In this document: positions 13,322 to 23,328 of the stretch, piece by piece
Layout of the letters: each line of letters starts with the position of its first letter
Position numbering within the stretch: position 1 is the first letter of the stretch
NCBI GenBank assembly: GCA_021234535.1
Contig: CM037846.1
Location: forward strand, 17,930,150 to 17,994,149
Reading direction: 5' to 3'
DNA: 64,000 nt
Source: Stichopus chloronotus
Lineage: Eukaryota > Echinodermata > Holothuroidea > Aspidochirotida > Stichopodidae
Position numbers and translations under genes: made by a program
Notes under the pieces: model-generated
The model's database searches: none
What the model was told of the DNA's origin: nothing
What the model saw: the letters and a program-made list of their open reading frames with translations, nothing else

Positions 13322-13500
13322 CTGTATGGACTATCTAAGCGGAGTGCCACCAACGGCTGCCGAGGAGGGTGCAAGAAAATTTTATCTTTTCAAACTCCCT
13401 AGATGGCCGGAAATGATACTGCCATGGTTGTTACAAGCTGCATGTACACAGTCTAGAAACAGGGATCTCATGTTTGCAAGTCCTCAAATTAATGAAAAAC
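13322..13500 (+). repeat. Dispersed repeat R2, copy 1
   Basis: This block aligns with the reverse complement of 39848-39999. Shared landmarks in order are GACTATCTAAGCGGAGTG, CAAGAAAATTT, CTAGATGG, GGTTGTTACAAG-like, GCATGTA and AGGGATCTCATG. A more diverged relative lies at 14523-14630. It is a non-coding dispersed repeat and the 72-codon frame over it is incidental. Class is unknown; no poly(A), terminal repeats or pol III boxes were identified. Confidence 0.7.
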
Positions 13501-14485
13501 TAAATCTATCAAAATGCCAATACACATCAGATGGGTCGAGATGATGAAGGAATCATTAATTATGTATCCTCTTTCATATATTCTTGGATAACTTGGCAAA
13601 TATTTGATTGGGGATGAACATATCTTTAGACCCACACTTTTTTCATTGGACAGTGGAATCAAAGTGATTGTTCGCAAGGTCTCAAGAGACTTGGAAGTAC
13701 ACTATGTGTGCACTGTGAGTTAAGCTAGATTTGTCTTCTTACTGAGCCTTAAAGTGATTGCGTGTGTTCTGAAAAACCCGAAAGATAAGATTATGTTTGA
13801 TCTTAACGTTTTTTTTTTAAATGAAGACGCGTGGTTGTACATGTCTTTCAATGAAGGAAAATGACAGTAACTACTTTGAAAAGCAACGGGATTTGCATAA
13901 AACAGTAAAAAACAGAAGTCATATTTGAAAATTAACGGTTCTTACTATAAGCGCCCTACATAATGAATATGCAACAGTACAGGTCTCACTGTTGTAAAAA
14001 AAACATACTACTGTACTGTACTCATGGCGTGGCTCTTTGGCCGGTATTGAGAATTGCAGTATTTGGTGAAAGGAGAAAGCGCTGTGTTTACAAATAACCT
14101 ATGAACAAATCACAACATTGCGGCCTTATTGATACTGAGTTGTTTTGACTAATTGAATATTCAACACCAGTATACTTCCCATTGGCTTGTTCAAAGAAGT
14201 ACACGGATGATATGAATGAAAACTGTCAACCACTACATTATCGTATTCTACAATGTTTGTCGTTATGTTAGAAGAATTTGAAATTATATGGCGCAATTAA
14301 CCCTACTGAAACCTATTTATTTTCCCAGATTTTCTGAATGGTGCACTTGAAAACCTTACCAAACTTTTGGAGATGAAATTTCAATGTTTTAACTTTTTGC
14401 CCACGCACGCAATACTTTAAGACATGAATGAGAAAATCAACGAGTGTGTTACCGTACGACATGTAGATACAGTATGCCCTGTTGC

Positions 14486-14660
14486 ATTGGTGCAGCCAGA
14501 ATTTTTGATTGAGGTGAACTGAGAATTAATTGTAGACTATCTAAGAGGGGTGCTAGCATCGTTTGGGGCGGAGCGTAACAGAGAGAAAAAAAATACATAG
14601 CCCCCACCCCTAGATTGCTGGAAATCGCCCTTCTCAGGCTCAGTAAGTAAGCTCCAGAAA
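14486..14660 (+). repeat. Dispersed repeat R2, diverged copy
   Basis: It shares GACTATCTAAG, the GGGGTGCTAGC-like core and CCTAGATTGCTGGAAATCGC with the R2 copies at 13322 and 39848, and it begins near GCAGCCAG, like the CAGTGGCGTAGCCAG-type starts elsewhere in the window. Both strands have long open frames here but none resembles a known protein. Confidence 0.55.
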
Positions 14661-14759
14661 ATGGTATTGCCAATATTTTCTTGAATGAAAAGCTAATCTC
14701 ATTTAAGAGTTTTCGATGAAAAAGTGTGTAAAAATTTGCACTTTTCTGGCTGAATACTG

Positions 14760-15000
14760 TGCTTGGTAGAATTTGGAGGCAGAAAATTGGCAACACCATC
14801 ATTATTTTCTGGATGTGGAGGGCTCTGAGGTACTCAAACTTGCATTTTCTTTACCTTCTCTTTCATTTTTCTCATTCTTATCTTTTTCTGTTTCATCTCT
14901 TTTATGAAAAGCTGAAAAGAGTGCCTGTAATCCATTTGTGTCGGTGTGGGGCGCCCCCTAACCATATGGTAGCTTCCCCATGCACTGATTGTTTAAGGTA
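14760..15000 (+). repeat. Pyrimidine-rich dispersed repeat segment
   Basis: Around CTTGCATTTTCTTTACCTTC (14840) this segment matches 40440-40640, which has CTTGCATTTCCTGTAGCTTC followed by the same pyrimidine-rich stretch, then GTGTGGGG and a C-rich block. It probably belongs to the same repeat family as R2, as both loci have R2 sequence nearby. Confidence 0.5.
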
Positions 15001-15437
15001 ATACTTAAACTAATGACTTGCATTTTGTGTGTGTTTTTTCCATCAGTAACACCAAGTTAGCCAAAGTAAGGCAGTGATATGAATGACCATCAAACTGTTT
15101 TCAAAATCATGTATCGTGATATAATTCCAACATATATCCAATAAAGTGCTTGCCACGCATAGCGTTGCTTATTTCAAGTTTAAAACTCGGTTGTTTGTGT
15201 TTTGTGTTCTGCTTCGGGAACCGGTGACTTACAGGTATTATTTTGCTCACTGTGCAATCAAACGTTTTACAAATAGCTTCGGCTAAAAGCTGTTATAGCG
15301 CCATGTTAGGACCAGCGACCCGAGATACCGCCAGTGCATTGGCTTAGCGTGGTAGTAATAAGGAGTAGTCGCTCCGAGAGCTGTGGCTCCATTTTCGTTG
15401 CACTGAAGTTGCCTCTAGCCTATATTATACTACCTCT

Positions 15438-15814
15438 GTGGTTTACAGTACGTATTGGCGGGAAAAAGAAATTGAGTTATGCAAAGGATTGTGACGTGTT
15501 TCTTAGAAATATTACGTCCAGAGTGGTGGCGAGCTGATTTGAGAAATAAAGGAAATCAAAGGATTTTTGACGAACACACGATCTGCATGGGAATATGTAC
15601 TTTGACGCCACGTTATTTCTAAATTCACACAACACTTGCTCGTTCGGTACACATCCATGGCCAAGTGTGCTGCGCCTAGCTAGCTTACTTGTATAATGTT
15701 AAGTGCTGGATGTTCGGTCAAACTCTCAATTGACTATAATACATACATGTAAAAGAGTGAATGATTATGGACAACGATAGGGATGAGATGCAACTCCGTG
15801 GACTGCCCTCTCGT
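15438..15814 (+). repeat. Dispersed repeat R1, copy 1
   Basis: It aligns along its length with 29899-30338. Landmarks: GTGGTTTACAGTACGT, TTGGCGGGAAA (an E2F-like site), GATTGTGACGTGTTTCTTAG, GAAATCAAAGGAT, TGTACTTTGACGCC, ACATCCATGGCC and GAGATGCAACTCCGTGGA. Similarity stops at CCCTCTYGT in both copies, which suggests a real element end. Near that end, at 15767, an ATG opens a short frame reading MDNDRDEMQLRGLPS, matched in the other copy. No terminal inverted repeats or tail were found, so the class is unknown. Confidence 0.75.
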
Positions 15815-17181
15815 TCAGAATTGTAGTTGACAACGTCTGCATTTGTCTGTAATCTTCTGCAATGTTTTAGACTCTTATGAAGGAAAACTACACAAAAAGA
15901 TATGTAGGCCCTAACTGAGTAGTTTATACTTTCTACTTAAGATGTGCTTCGGTTTGGTTTTCGATTTTGCGATCTTCGATGGTCGGTTTGCACTTGATCA
16001 AGACCATTCATGTTGGTTTTCGAGTACGCCAAGCGGTCCAAACCTATGCAGTCTTTATGTCAGACCGCCCGAGAGAGACCGAAAAAAAAAAACTGTACCT
16101 ATGGTCAACTTCAAATACGTGCATTTACTAACATTTTGTCACTGTGTATTACTGAATGATAACATATTTTATGTGGTTTATCTTCAAGAAGTAGCAAGTT
16201 TGCTATCAATTTAAAACCAGCAGAGCGTAAAAGTTACCTGATCGAACTTGAAATCAAACAAATATCAACCAGGAGAGCGTTTAGAAAAAAAAAAAAAGTT
16301 GAATGGACAAAGTGACTTTCAAAGAAAGCGAAATACAGCAGTCCAGTGAAGAAGTGTTTGACCAATCATGTTATGCAAATGCAATAAAGCAAACGAGCGA
16401 TTCACAATTTTTTTAGAAACTCTATCCCTCTTATACATTGTAGGCCACATCCAAGAGTGTGACTTGGCCGATCAATAACAGTGCATTTTGTGGCATCAGG
16501 CTTGAGAAGGTCTATTGTCGTACAATAACAGTAGATTGATAGAAACACTGGGCTTTTGGAATGCTCATCCAGATCTGTCGCAGATTATTCTAAAGTCTGT
16601 CCACGGATTCATTGAACTTCAGGCAAGGCGAAAAGCTTGCAATGATTTTTTCCTTTCTTTCGGTTTCTCTCGGTTTGATTCAGACCAACCTGGAGAGAAG
16701 AGATCTCTAATCCATAACTGGCCACACCCCCCCCACACACACACCCCACCCCCACACACACCCCACCCTCCCGTAACCGTTGGTCCGAGTTAACTGGGAA
16801 ATCCGCCCAAACCGACTTCAGTTTCTGTAGGATTCGTTCCCGGTTTGGACGGCCTGTGCACACCTTTGCTCTCTACTTTCGGTACTTATCCTCCTTGTAA
16901 GCTACAACATCCTTTTCAGGACAATGCGACACATCTCGAAAGACTGCATGATATTGAAACGATCAACGTGGCAGCTGTCTGACAAGATGTAATCCACTAA
17001 ATCCAGAGACTGAGTTTATCAACGACTTTGAAGGACAACGAGAGGTGTTGTCTTATATTTTTTCGACAAAAACCTTACGAGTAGAATGATTTTGTTACAA
17101 AGGAGCAATAAATTTGAATTTTTTCGACTTCAAGAGTAGAGAGTAGTTTGGTCGATGCATTTACTGTTTGGCCTTTTACTA
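15815..17181. other. Unannotated stretch, CA/C-rich tract
   Basis: No gene is supported. A mixed (CA)n and C-rich tract lies at about 16725-16772 and distorts both overlapping frames. There is a TAGGCCCTAA motif at 15905. Confidence 0.35.
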
Positions 17182-17555
17182 TTCATGATATATGCATCAT
17201 GAACCAGTCCATGGCTCATGATATATGCATGATGAATCAGTCCATGGCTATATGGTATATGCATGATGAATCAGTCCATGGCTCATGATATATGCATGAT
17301 GAATCAGTCCATGGCTATATGGTATATGCATGATGAATCAGTCCATGGCTCATGATATATGCATCATGAATCAGTCCATGGTTCATGATATATACATGAT
17401 GAATCAGTCCATGGCTATATGGTATACGCATCATGAATCAGATTATGGTTCATTATATGTGCATGATGAAGCAGTTATGGTTCATGAGTTATGTATGGTA
17501 AATTAGTTTATCACTCATGATCTATGTATTCTGAGTCAGTTTACGACTCATTGAT
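17182..17555 (+). repeat. Alternating 33/34-bp minisatellite
   Basis: About eleven units with core ATGCATGATGAATCAGTCCA. The left part alternates a TCATGATATATGCATGATG unit (33 bp) with a TATATGGTATATGCATGATG unit (34 bp), giving a higher-order period near 67 bp. Units decay steadily toward the right end. It is AT-rich, full of short palindromes such as CCATGG and ATGCAT, and non-coding. Confidence 0.9.
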
Positions 17556-17677
17556 AGAAAGACAGCACAGACATTTTTAGTATACCTTACAAATACCTAT
17601 CCGTTTTTATGTTCGATCCATCACGTAATCTGTTATATTAATATATACCGTACTAATTTAGTATACATTTGCTTTAA

Positions 17678-17770
17678 AGGGAAAATGCGTTTAAATAGAC
17701 CAACGTGGGATATATTGAAAAAGGTTTAATCATGGTTAGACCTTTCATCAGTAAACATCAGCAAACGTCC
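17678..17770 (-). mobile_element. Possible diverged fragment of TTAA MITE family 1
   Basis: Starting at TTAAAGGGAAAATGCGTTTA (17674), the first 95 bases parallel the reverse complement of the family 1 right end: the end motif, a GTTTA block, AATCATGGTTAGACC against AATCATTGTTAAGCC, and CAGTAAACATCAGCAAA against CAATAAACATCTACCAAA. Similarity then stops. It is an old, truncated copy at best. Confidence 0.4.
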
Positions 17771-20700
17771 CAACGTATTTGGAATAATCGAGTTAACTAG
17801 AGTAGCAAAGTCTATGAATTTCAAACTTCAGATTGTTTAATGTCCCTTGGTAAGAATGTTCTGAATATGTAAGAATGGTCAATAATTTGCAAAAAAGACC
17901 AATTATACCTATTTTCTTCACACCCAAACTAGTAGCGGCTTTTGCTAACATCCAAAGAAGCATTGAGAAGAAGTCTGATACACATTGACAATGAATTGAG
18001 ATCCTGATACTATTCTAAAAGACAATATCTCTACATATGTACTACAAAAGTATTTTAGTGCTATGCATTGTAATTTGAATAACAAAACGCGAAATATGGC
18101 ATAGGAAGACATTCGTCCACCATTATCAACATGATAAACTAAGACAGTTTCATGACAATCCTTCTGTAATACTTTGTATAAGAAGGTTATGCATCCAAAT
18201 AACATCAATGCCGTGACTGCATAACACTTTCTGTTAGGAATATATGTAAGTGGTTCTTTTCGAATCAAGAATGTTTTCTTCTCACCCCCACAGGCGGGAA
18301 ATTTTGTGCAAAAATGCAAAATATTGCAATGACAAAAGAGGGATAGAGAAATTAAATATGTCTCAAATCTTCTAACACTGAACAACATATAGTGCTTCCA
18401 GATTCGTTCATCTGACTATTTGTAACCATTAATATAGTATTTGGTTGTCTTTTCGTTGTACTGTTTATATTCTTGAACTGAATGCCAATTGTTATCACAT
18501 GTTCTAAATATGATAATCTGATAATATAACCTTTTTGCAAAGCACTTTGCAATTAAATTCCAAAGTCGTGACTATTTATACTCAAGGTAGACTGTTCCAA
18601 TCCATCGGAGCATCAACAGAAAAATAGCGATTGTCATAGAACTTGGTCAAGTTGTGGAGAGGGTGGAGTGGGTGGAGAAGTTGAGAGAATGAGGAAAGAT
18701 GCCAACCGGGTAAGAGGAGGATAATGAGCTCAGATATGGAAGTAAGAACCTTGCCATTGATAGATATGAAGGTCAGCATCACTTGCCTATTTTTTTATTT
18801 ACTACGATATACTAATACGATTTCATACGATACAGCTCAGGAAATATTAATGTGAAATGTTGATGCTTCCTGGAACAATAGGGCTGCAGAATTCTTTAGG
18901 CCAACATATAAAAGTTTGGACAATACCTGATGTGGATACCATATAGCAAACGATTGCAATTATCTTAACATGACTGGACGAATAAATGAACCAGCCTCTC
19001 GATTCACTTCTGCTGGATATTAATCTTTGTGTGACGGTTGAAATGAAATTACTTAAACCCTCTTTAACTACAAGTTGCGGGACTGCTAGTATTGGTCCTC
19101 TGACTGTCCAAGTTAGATAATATATTCTTGCATGTAATCATATTATTTGCATGATTTCGCGCTCTTCGATGAGTCCAAACAAAGAAAACGGATAAATTGA
19201 TATCCGTACATCTGACTCAACTCTGTGTTCAACTGTTTACGCTTGTGTCATTTTATTGCAAAAATATAACATGATTTTCTACTTTGTTAGTCATCGTAAC
19301 GATACAGAAAATGTTCCGGAAATGTCATACCACCACCACCCACCATCTCCTCGTGTTCTTTCTCCCCTGCTTTTCTCCAATATTGCGAAGGCATTACCTA
19401 TGACTGAAAGAAAATTGTTATAAACAAGGTATGCTCTCGATCTCAGTAATTTTCATCGAACTTTGATAACAGTTCGAAGAAATAAAACAAGAATGAACCA
19501 GACACTCTTTTCCTTGGACGTGATGTTAGCCTCATATTCGCGTCACTGTTTGCGTGCACTTCGGCGCGTGTATGTCAGTCAGTGGGCAAGGATCACCGAA
19601 ATAAGACAACGACCTTTCATTTTCATGTCCCATGTTTTCTTTGTATACACTGACATACACCAGACTCCCGTCTTCTATTTTATATTCATTACCAAAGTTG
19701 CGGTACACGCTCTTTCTCCCTGCCACCCCCTTGTCCTCTTGCTCTACCGTATCAAACTAACCAATCAACAAAAGCATTTGAGAGAAAAAAAAACAAAACA
19801 GCTGTCCCTTTCTCATCGCATGCATAACCCGTCCCCCGGAGAAAAATTGAAAAAAAAAAAGAACCGGGAGGGAACATTGTTGAACATTATCATTCTCTAA
19901 TTGGCACTGGATTCCTGTTGGATGTGAAGCTAGAAACAGAGGCATTTTCCGCACAGAGTTTATTAAAAGGTAGACAATAAGATGAAACGAAGCATCTATG
20001 ATTAAATGGATACTTTCTTTGTTTGTTTGTATCTCCCTAATCTGGATTCTTTGAGTGAAGGAGGGGAGTGGGAGGGTGCTTCAAGCAAGATACGCAATTA
20101 CATTGTACGGTAAAAGTGCGTGTTGTAGCTGCACCTTACAATTTAACATTCGAACGTTACAAAACCTCTTAATAAATCATAAGTGTATGTTTCCAATCAC
20201 AGAACATACAAAAAACATTAAAGTATATGTAGTTATGGCAGCTGGAGGGTGCATCACAATAGTGGACATTTTTAAGTACTTTAAACACAACCCAGGAGAG
20301 GTTGGAACAGTGTTATATTTAGTCCAACGGAAGAGGTATAGAGATAAGCAATCACGCAAGGAATGAAAGCTATGCAAACCGCAATAATAATCTCACATCA
20401 AATATTACCAAGCAACTTACAGAAAACTGAACCTTACAAGGACAAATAGTCGTCTAATGGTTGAAGCATCCAAAGAGAATCTAATATAATATAACACAAA
20501 ACATAAATCAAGTGCAAGAAGACGAATAAGGTGAAGTTCTCACAGTGTTCAGAATTTCGTCGTTTGTTCGAATGCCTTTTTCAGCAAATTTGATTACGAA
20601 TATGGCACCCATCGTAACCCGTTTCCACACAGACCATGTGACCAAGTTTCATCATATCCCGTCAATATCCAGGACATGTGGTATTTTATTCACTGCCATC

Positions 20701-22502
20701 CATTTCCACCTGGATTTTCAGCTGCTACTATACAATGTTTCGTATTCTGTGCATCAAACCTTGTAATTATCTATGCCAAACGCCATCCAAAGTCTTAAAG
20801 CATCGGAAAATGCCACGGTTTCCCATAAATGTAGTGGTAGCACAGGTCTCAGTAAGTTTCTTTGTAAGAATTTTTCTATAGAAACCTTCTTTGTTAGGAA
20901 CGTCGTATGTATGTCTTCGGGGTGGATACAAGGAGGGGGGGGGCTTTCCCGACCGGGACTTCCCCTCCCCTTCCCCCACATCAACAAGAGCAAATGAGCG
21001 CAATTTGGCATGTATATTGTTATTTTATTAGGGGACTTTTACAGACACAGCCTCCCTTTCCTCTCAATACAAATACCAAATGGACGAACCTGGTATGTAC
21101 ATTCGTCCGGGTGAAAGTGTCCGGCCTTGCCTTTCTTCGCCACAACATCAGTTTTAATAACAAGGGAGGTAAGTTCAGAATTTAAAGTAACTGCGTACAT
21201 ACCCAAAACGTGAAAAACTAAATAAACTAAAAATTCATGTCCAAAAGCTCAGTATGTCTTTTACTTGCACCATTCAGATAATTTATGGATAAGTTTCAGT
21301 TAATAAATTCTGCCATTAGATTTTTATTCTTATCGCATAATGACAAAAAGTGTGAGGTACAATAACGTAGTGGTTGATAGTTTTCATTCAATTAAGAGGA
21401 GAATGAAACCCTAGGAATATCTTTATACGTCTCAAAGTTTCATTTCGTTATGCATTTTTTTAATTCAGAGAAGCGTGCTGCCATTTTTGTCTCAGTTGAA
21501 TGTGAACAGACTTATGTTAGTTAAACTATGATCTCACATAACCCCTGAGAGTAGAAGTGTAATATTTTTCTTTGTTTTCATTACCTTTAATTTCCATGAA
21601 TGCATACTCTTTATCGATGAATTACTATTACAATAAGTACCAAGCAATGATCAAATTATTAATACTTTGATTTGAATAGATGCATGACTGTTAAAACTAT
21701 TTGTCAATAAATTATAAAAAAAAAAACAACTTTCCAATAGCAAGTGGTCAGGTTATAGCTTCACAATCACAGAATGGCAGCACCCTGGTTGATTTTTATG
21801 AACTTTTAAATTGCCATGTCTTAAAAAGAAAACAACATATGCACATAAAATTTGGCAATGGCGATCACCAAATGTTAGTATTTTATTGGTGATATTTCAC
21901 TGTCATAATTCTCCCTTTAATAAGTCGCTTCTTTGAACAAGCCAATAGGAAGAAAACTAATGATGAATAAACAGATCGAACGAAACAGGTGATCGGTGAC
22001 GCACTAATGAGGTGATAGGTTGTAGTTCATATGTAACTATAAGCTGAGGCCGATACAGTAAGACCTGTACGTTGTATATTCACTATGAAGGTGCGTAGTG
22101 CTTCATAAAATAATAAGCGATAATTTCCAAGTATGAATTCTTGAAATCCTGGGTGCGTCACTGTATTAGAGGCATACTTTATTTCCGAGTCACACTGTAA
22201 CTTTGTTTTAAATGATCCAAAGTGACTTCTCTCTGAGACTTTATTCATGTTACATCCCCCCCCCCCCCCCTCCGGAGACAAAATTCTACCTACGTCCAAA
22301 CAACTCTTGTGACACTACTAGTTCTAAATGTTTGACTAAAATCTGAAAAAAAAAACTTTCAACAACTTTTGTTGAGCAAGTCTTAGATCCTAGAAAATGC
22401 TGACAGCACTATTTGCTGTTTACTCGCCGAACGCGAAAAAAGCGATATCCGGTTACCTACGGTCTGGGGAGTATAAAGATTGAATGACACCAGAAAAATC
22501 CA
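17771..22502. other. Unannotated stretch
   Basis: Several open frames of 60 to 147 codons occur here on both strands, the longest on the minus strand at 17945-18388 and on the plus strand at 19463-19900. None has a recognisable domain, a signal of coding bias or a clear splice context, so none is called. G10 at 20934-20943 and C15 at 22256-22270 are homopolymer runs. Confidence 0.35.
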
Positions 22503-22544
22503 CGTCACGACCGGTTTCGTCCTTTTGGAACTCATCAGGCGACA
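22503..22544 (-). ncRNA. Hammerhead self-cleaving ribozyme (type I, minimal)
   Basis: Read on the minus strand, the sequence gives CTGATGAG (22538-22531), a short stem II TTCC-AAAA-GGA (22530-22520), then CGAAAC (22519-22514) and GGTC ending at 22509. These are the invariant CUGAUGA and GAAA core strands and a GUC cleavage triplet. Stem I pairs TGTCGC (22544-22539) with GTGACG (22508-22503) over six base pairs with two wobbles. Stem III is only CC/GG, a palindrome with no loop, as known for minimal metazoan hammerheads thought to act as dimers. Predicted cleavage is between 22509 and 22508. Stem II contains one extra U that must be bulged or pair as U-G. A tRNA-like segment lies directly upstream. 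Activity is inferred, not shown. Confidence 0.85.
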
Positions 22545-22545
22545 G

Positions 22546-22612
22546 CAGGATTCAAATTCATGATCTCAGGAACCAGCGTGCACGCCTTTACCATTCGACC
22601 ACAGCTCTGTTT
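22546..22612 (-). ncRNA. tRNA-derived SINE-like head
   Basis: On the minus strand, an A-box-like TGGTCGAATGGTAAAGGC lies within 22602-22584 and a B-box-like AATTTGAATCC at 22558-22548, with spacing typical of an internal pol III promoter. The surrounding sequence resembles a decayed tRNA (GTGCACGCTGGTTCCTGAGATC in the anticodon-to-variable area). It runs directly into the hammerhead core, so a pol III transcript would carry the ribozyme. It is not an intact tRNA: T-arm pairing is poor. Confidence 0.55.
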
Positions 22613-22718
22613 CTGTTGTTAAGTGAATTTTTGGCCATGTATACAGTCTGTCACAAGAAATTTTCTTATTGCGCAATCACCTCTGGTGCCGATTAATAAC
22701 CTAGCAATTTCTTGTTAA

Positions 22719-23087
22719 AGAGGCTCATTGAGTTGTTTTGTGAAATTCACTCAATTTTTCTAATCCATTCAAGTTTCCTCCACATACTAATGACAAACAG
22801 TCAAACTAAAAGGATCCCAAAGTTTTACATACGATGGAACATTAATGGGTGAGTGACCAACGATTAAATTTGGTTTTTGAAAATTCCTGACCAGACATTT
22901 TCACATTAGTACTGCATTCACATGCACACAATCTTAGCAAGTAACGGTCAAAACTTAGAAAAAATTGACAGTTTTCGTAACTATTGGATGTGAAACTTGA
23001 TTAATTATGCTAATTGTGAGTATTGTCGTGTGTTTGTATACTTAAAAATCAACACAATTTTTACTGATATCAACTCAATGAGCCCCT
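22719..23087 (+). mobile_element. TTAA-flanked MITE, family 2, full copy
   Basis: A 369-bp element with terminal inverted repeats AGAGGCTCATTGAGTTG and CAACTCAATGAGCCCCT, flanked by TTAA at 22715-22718 and 23088-23091. It has no transposase or useful open frame. A truncated copy in opposite orientation lies at 45410. The ends share the AGG-after-TTAA pattern with the other two MITE families here, suggesting they use related transposases. Confidence 0.88.
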
Positions 23088-23108
23088 TTAAGTGTGGATC
23101 CCAGATAA

Positions 23109-23328
23109 ACGAGTATTATACGTATACGTACGAGAATTAATTCGAATATATACATTATTAATTCGAATATATACGTACACGTATAATTCGAATGTACACT
23201 TGTATTTAAGGCATATTGATTCGAAGATATACGCGTATTATGTAGAATATATAAAGGTATTGAATTGAATATACATTCGAATTACCGTAATACACCCATA
23301 TATTCGATTCAATACGCGCATAAAATAT
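23109..23328 (+). repeat. AT-rich TTCGAATATATAC block
   Basis: Directly after MITE family 2, about 220 bases contain repeated variants of ATTCGAATATATAC plus TACGTATACGTAC, TACGCGTATTA and ATTCGATTCAATACGCG. Many are self-complementary, so the block could form several short hairpins. Spacing between copies is irregular. Nothing codes here. Confidence 0.6.

Noticed and set aside
17945..18388. 147-codon minus-strand open frame
   Set aside because: No recognisable domain, no coding bias that I can see, and no splice or polyA context; long frames of this size occur by chance over 64 kb in six frames.
19463..19900. 145-codon plus-strand open frame
   Set aside because: Its end is made of K-rich codons from A-runs, and a minus-strand frame of similar quality overlaps it; no domain recognised.
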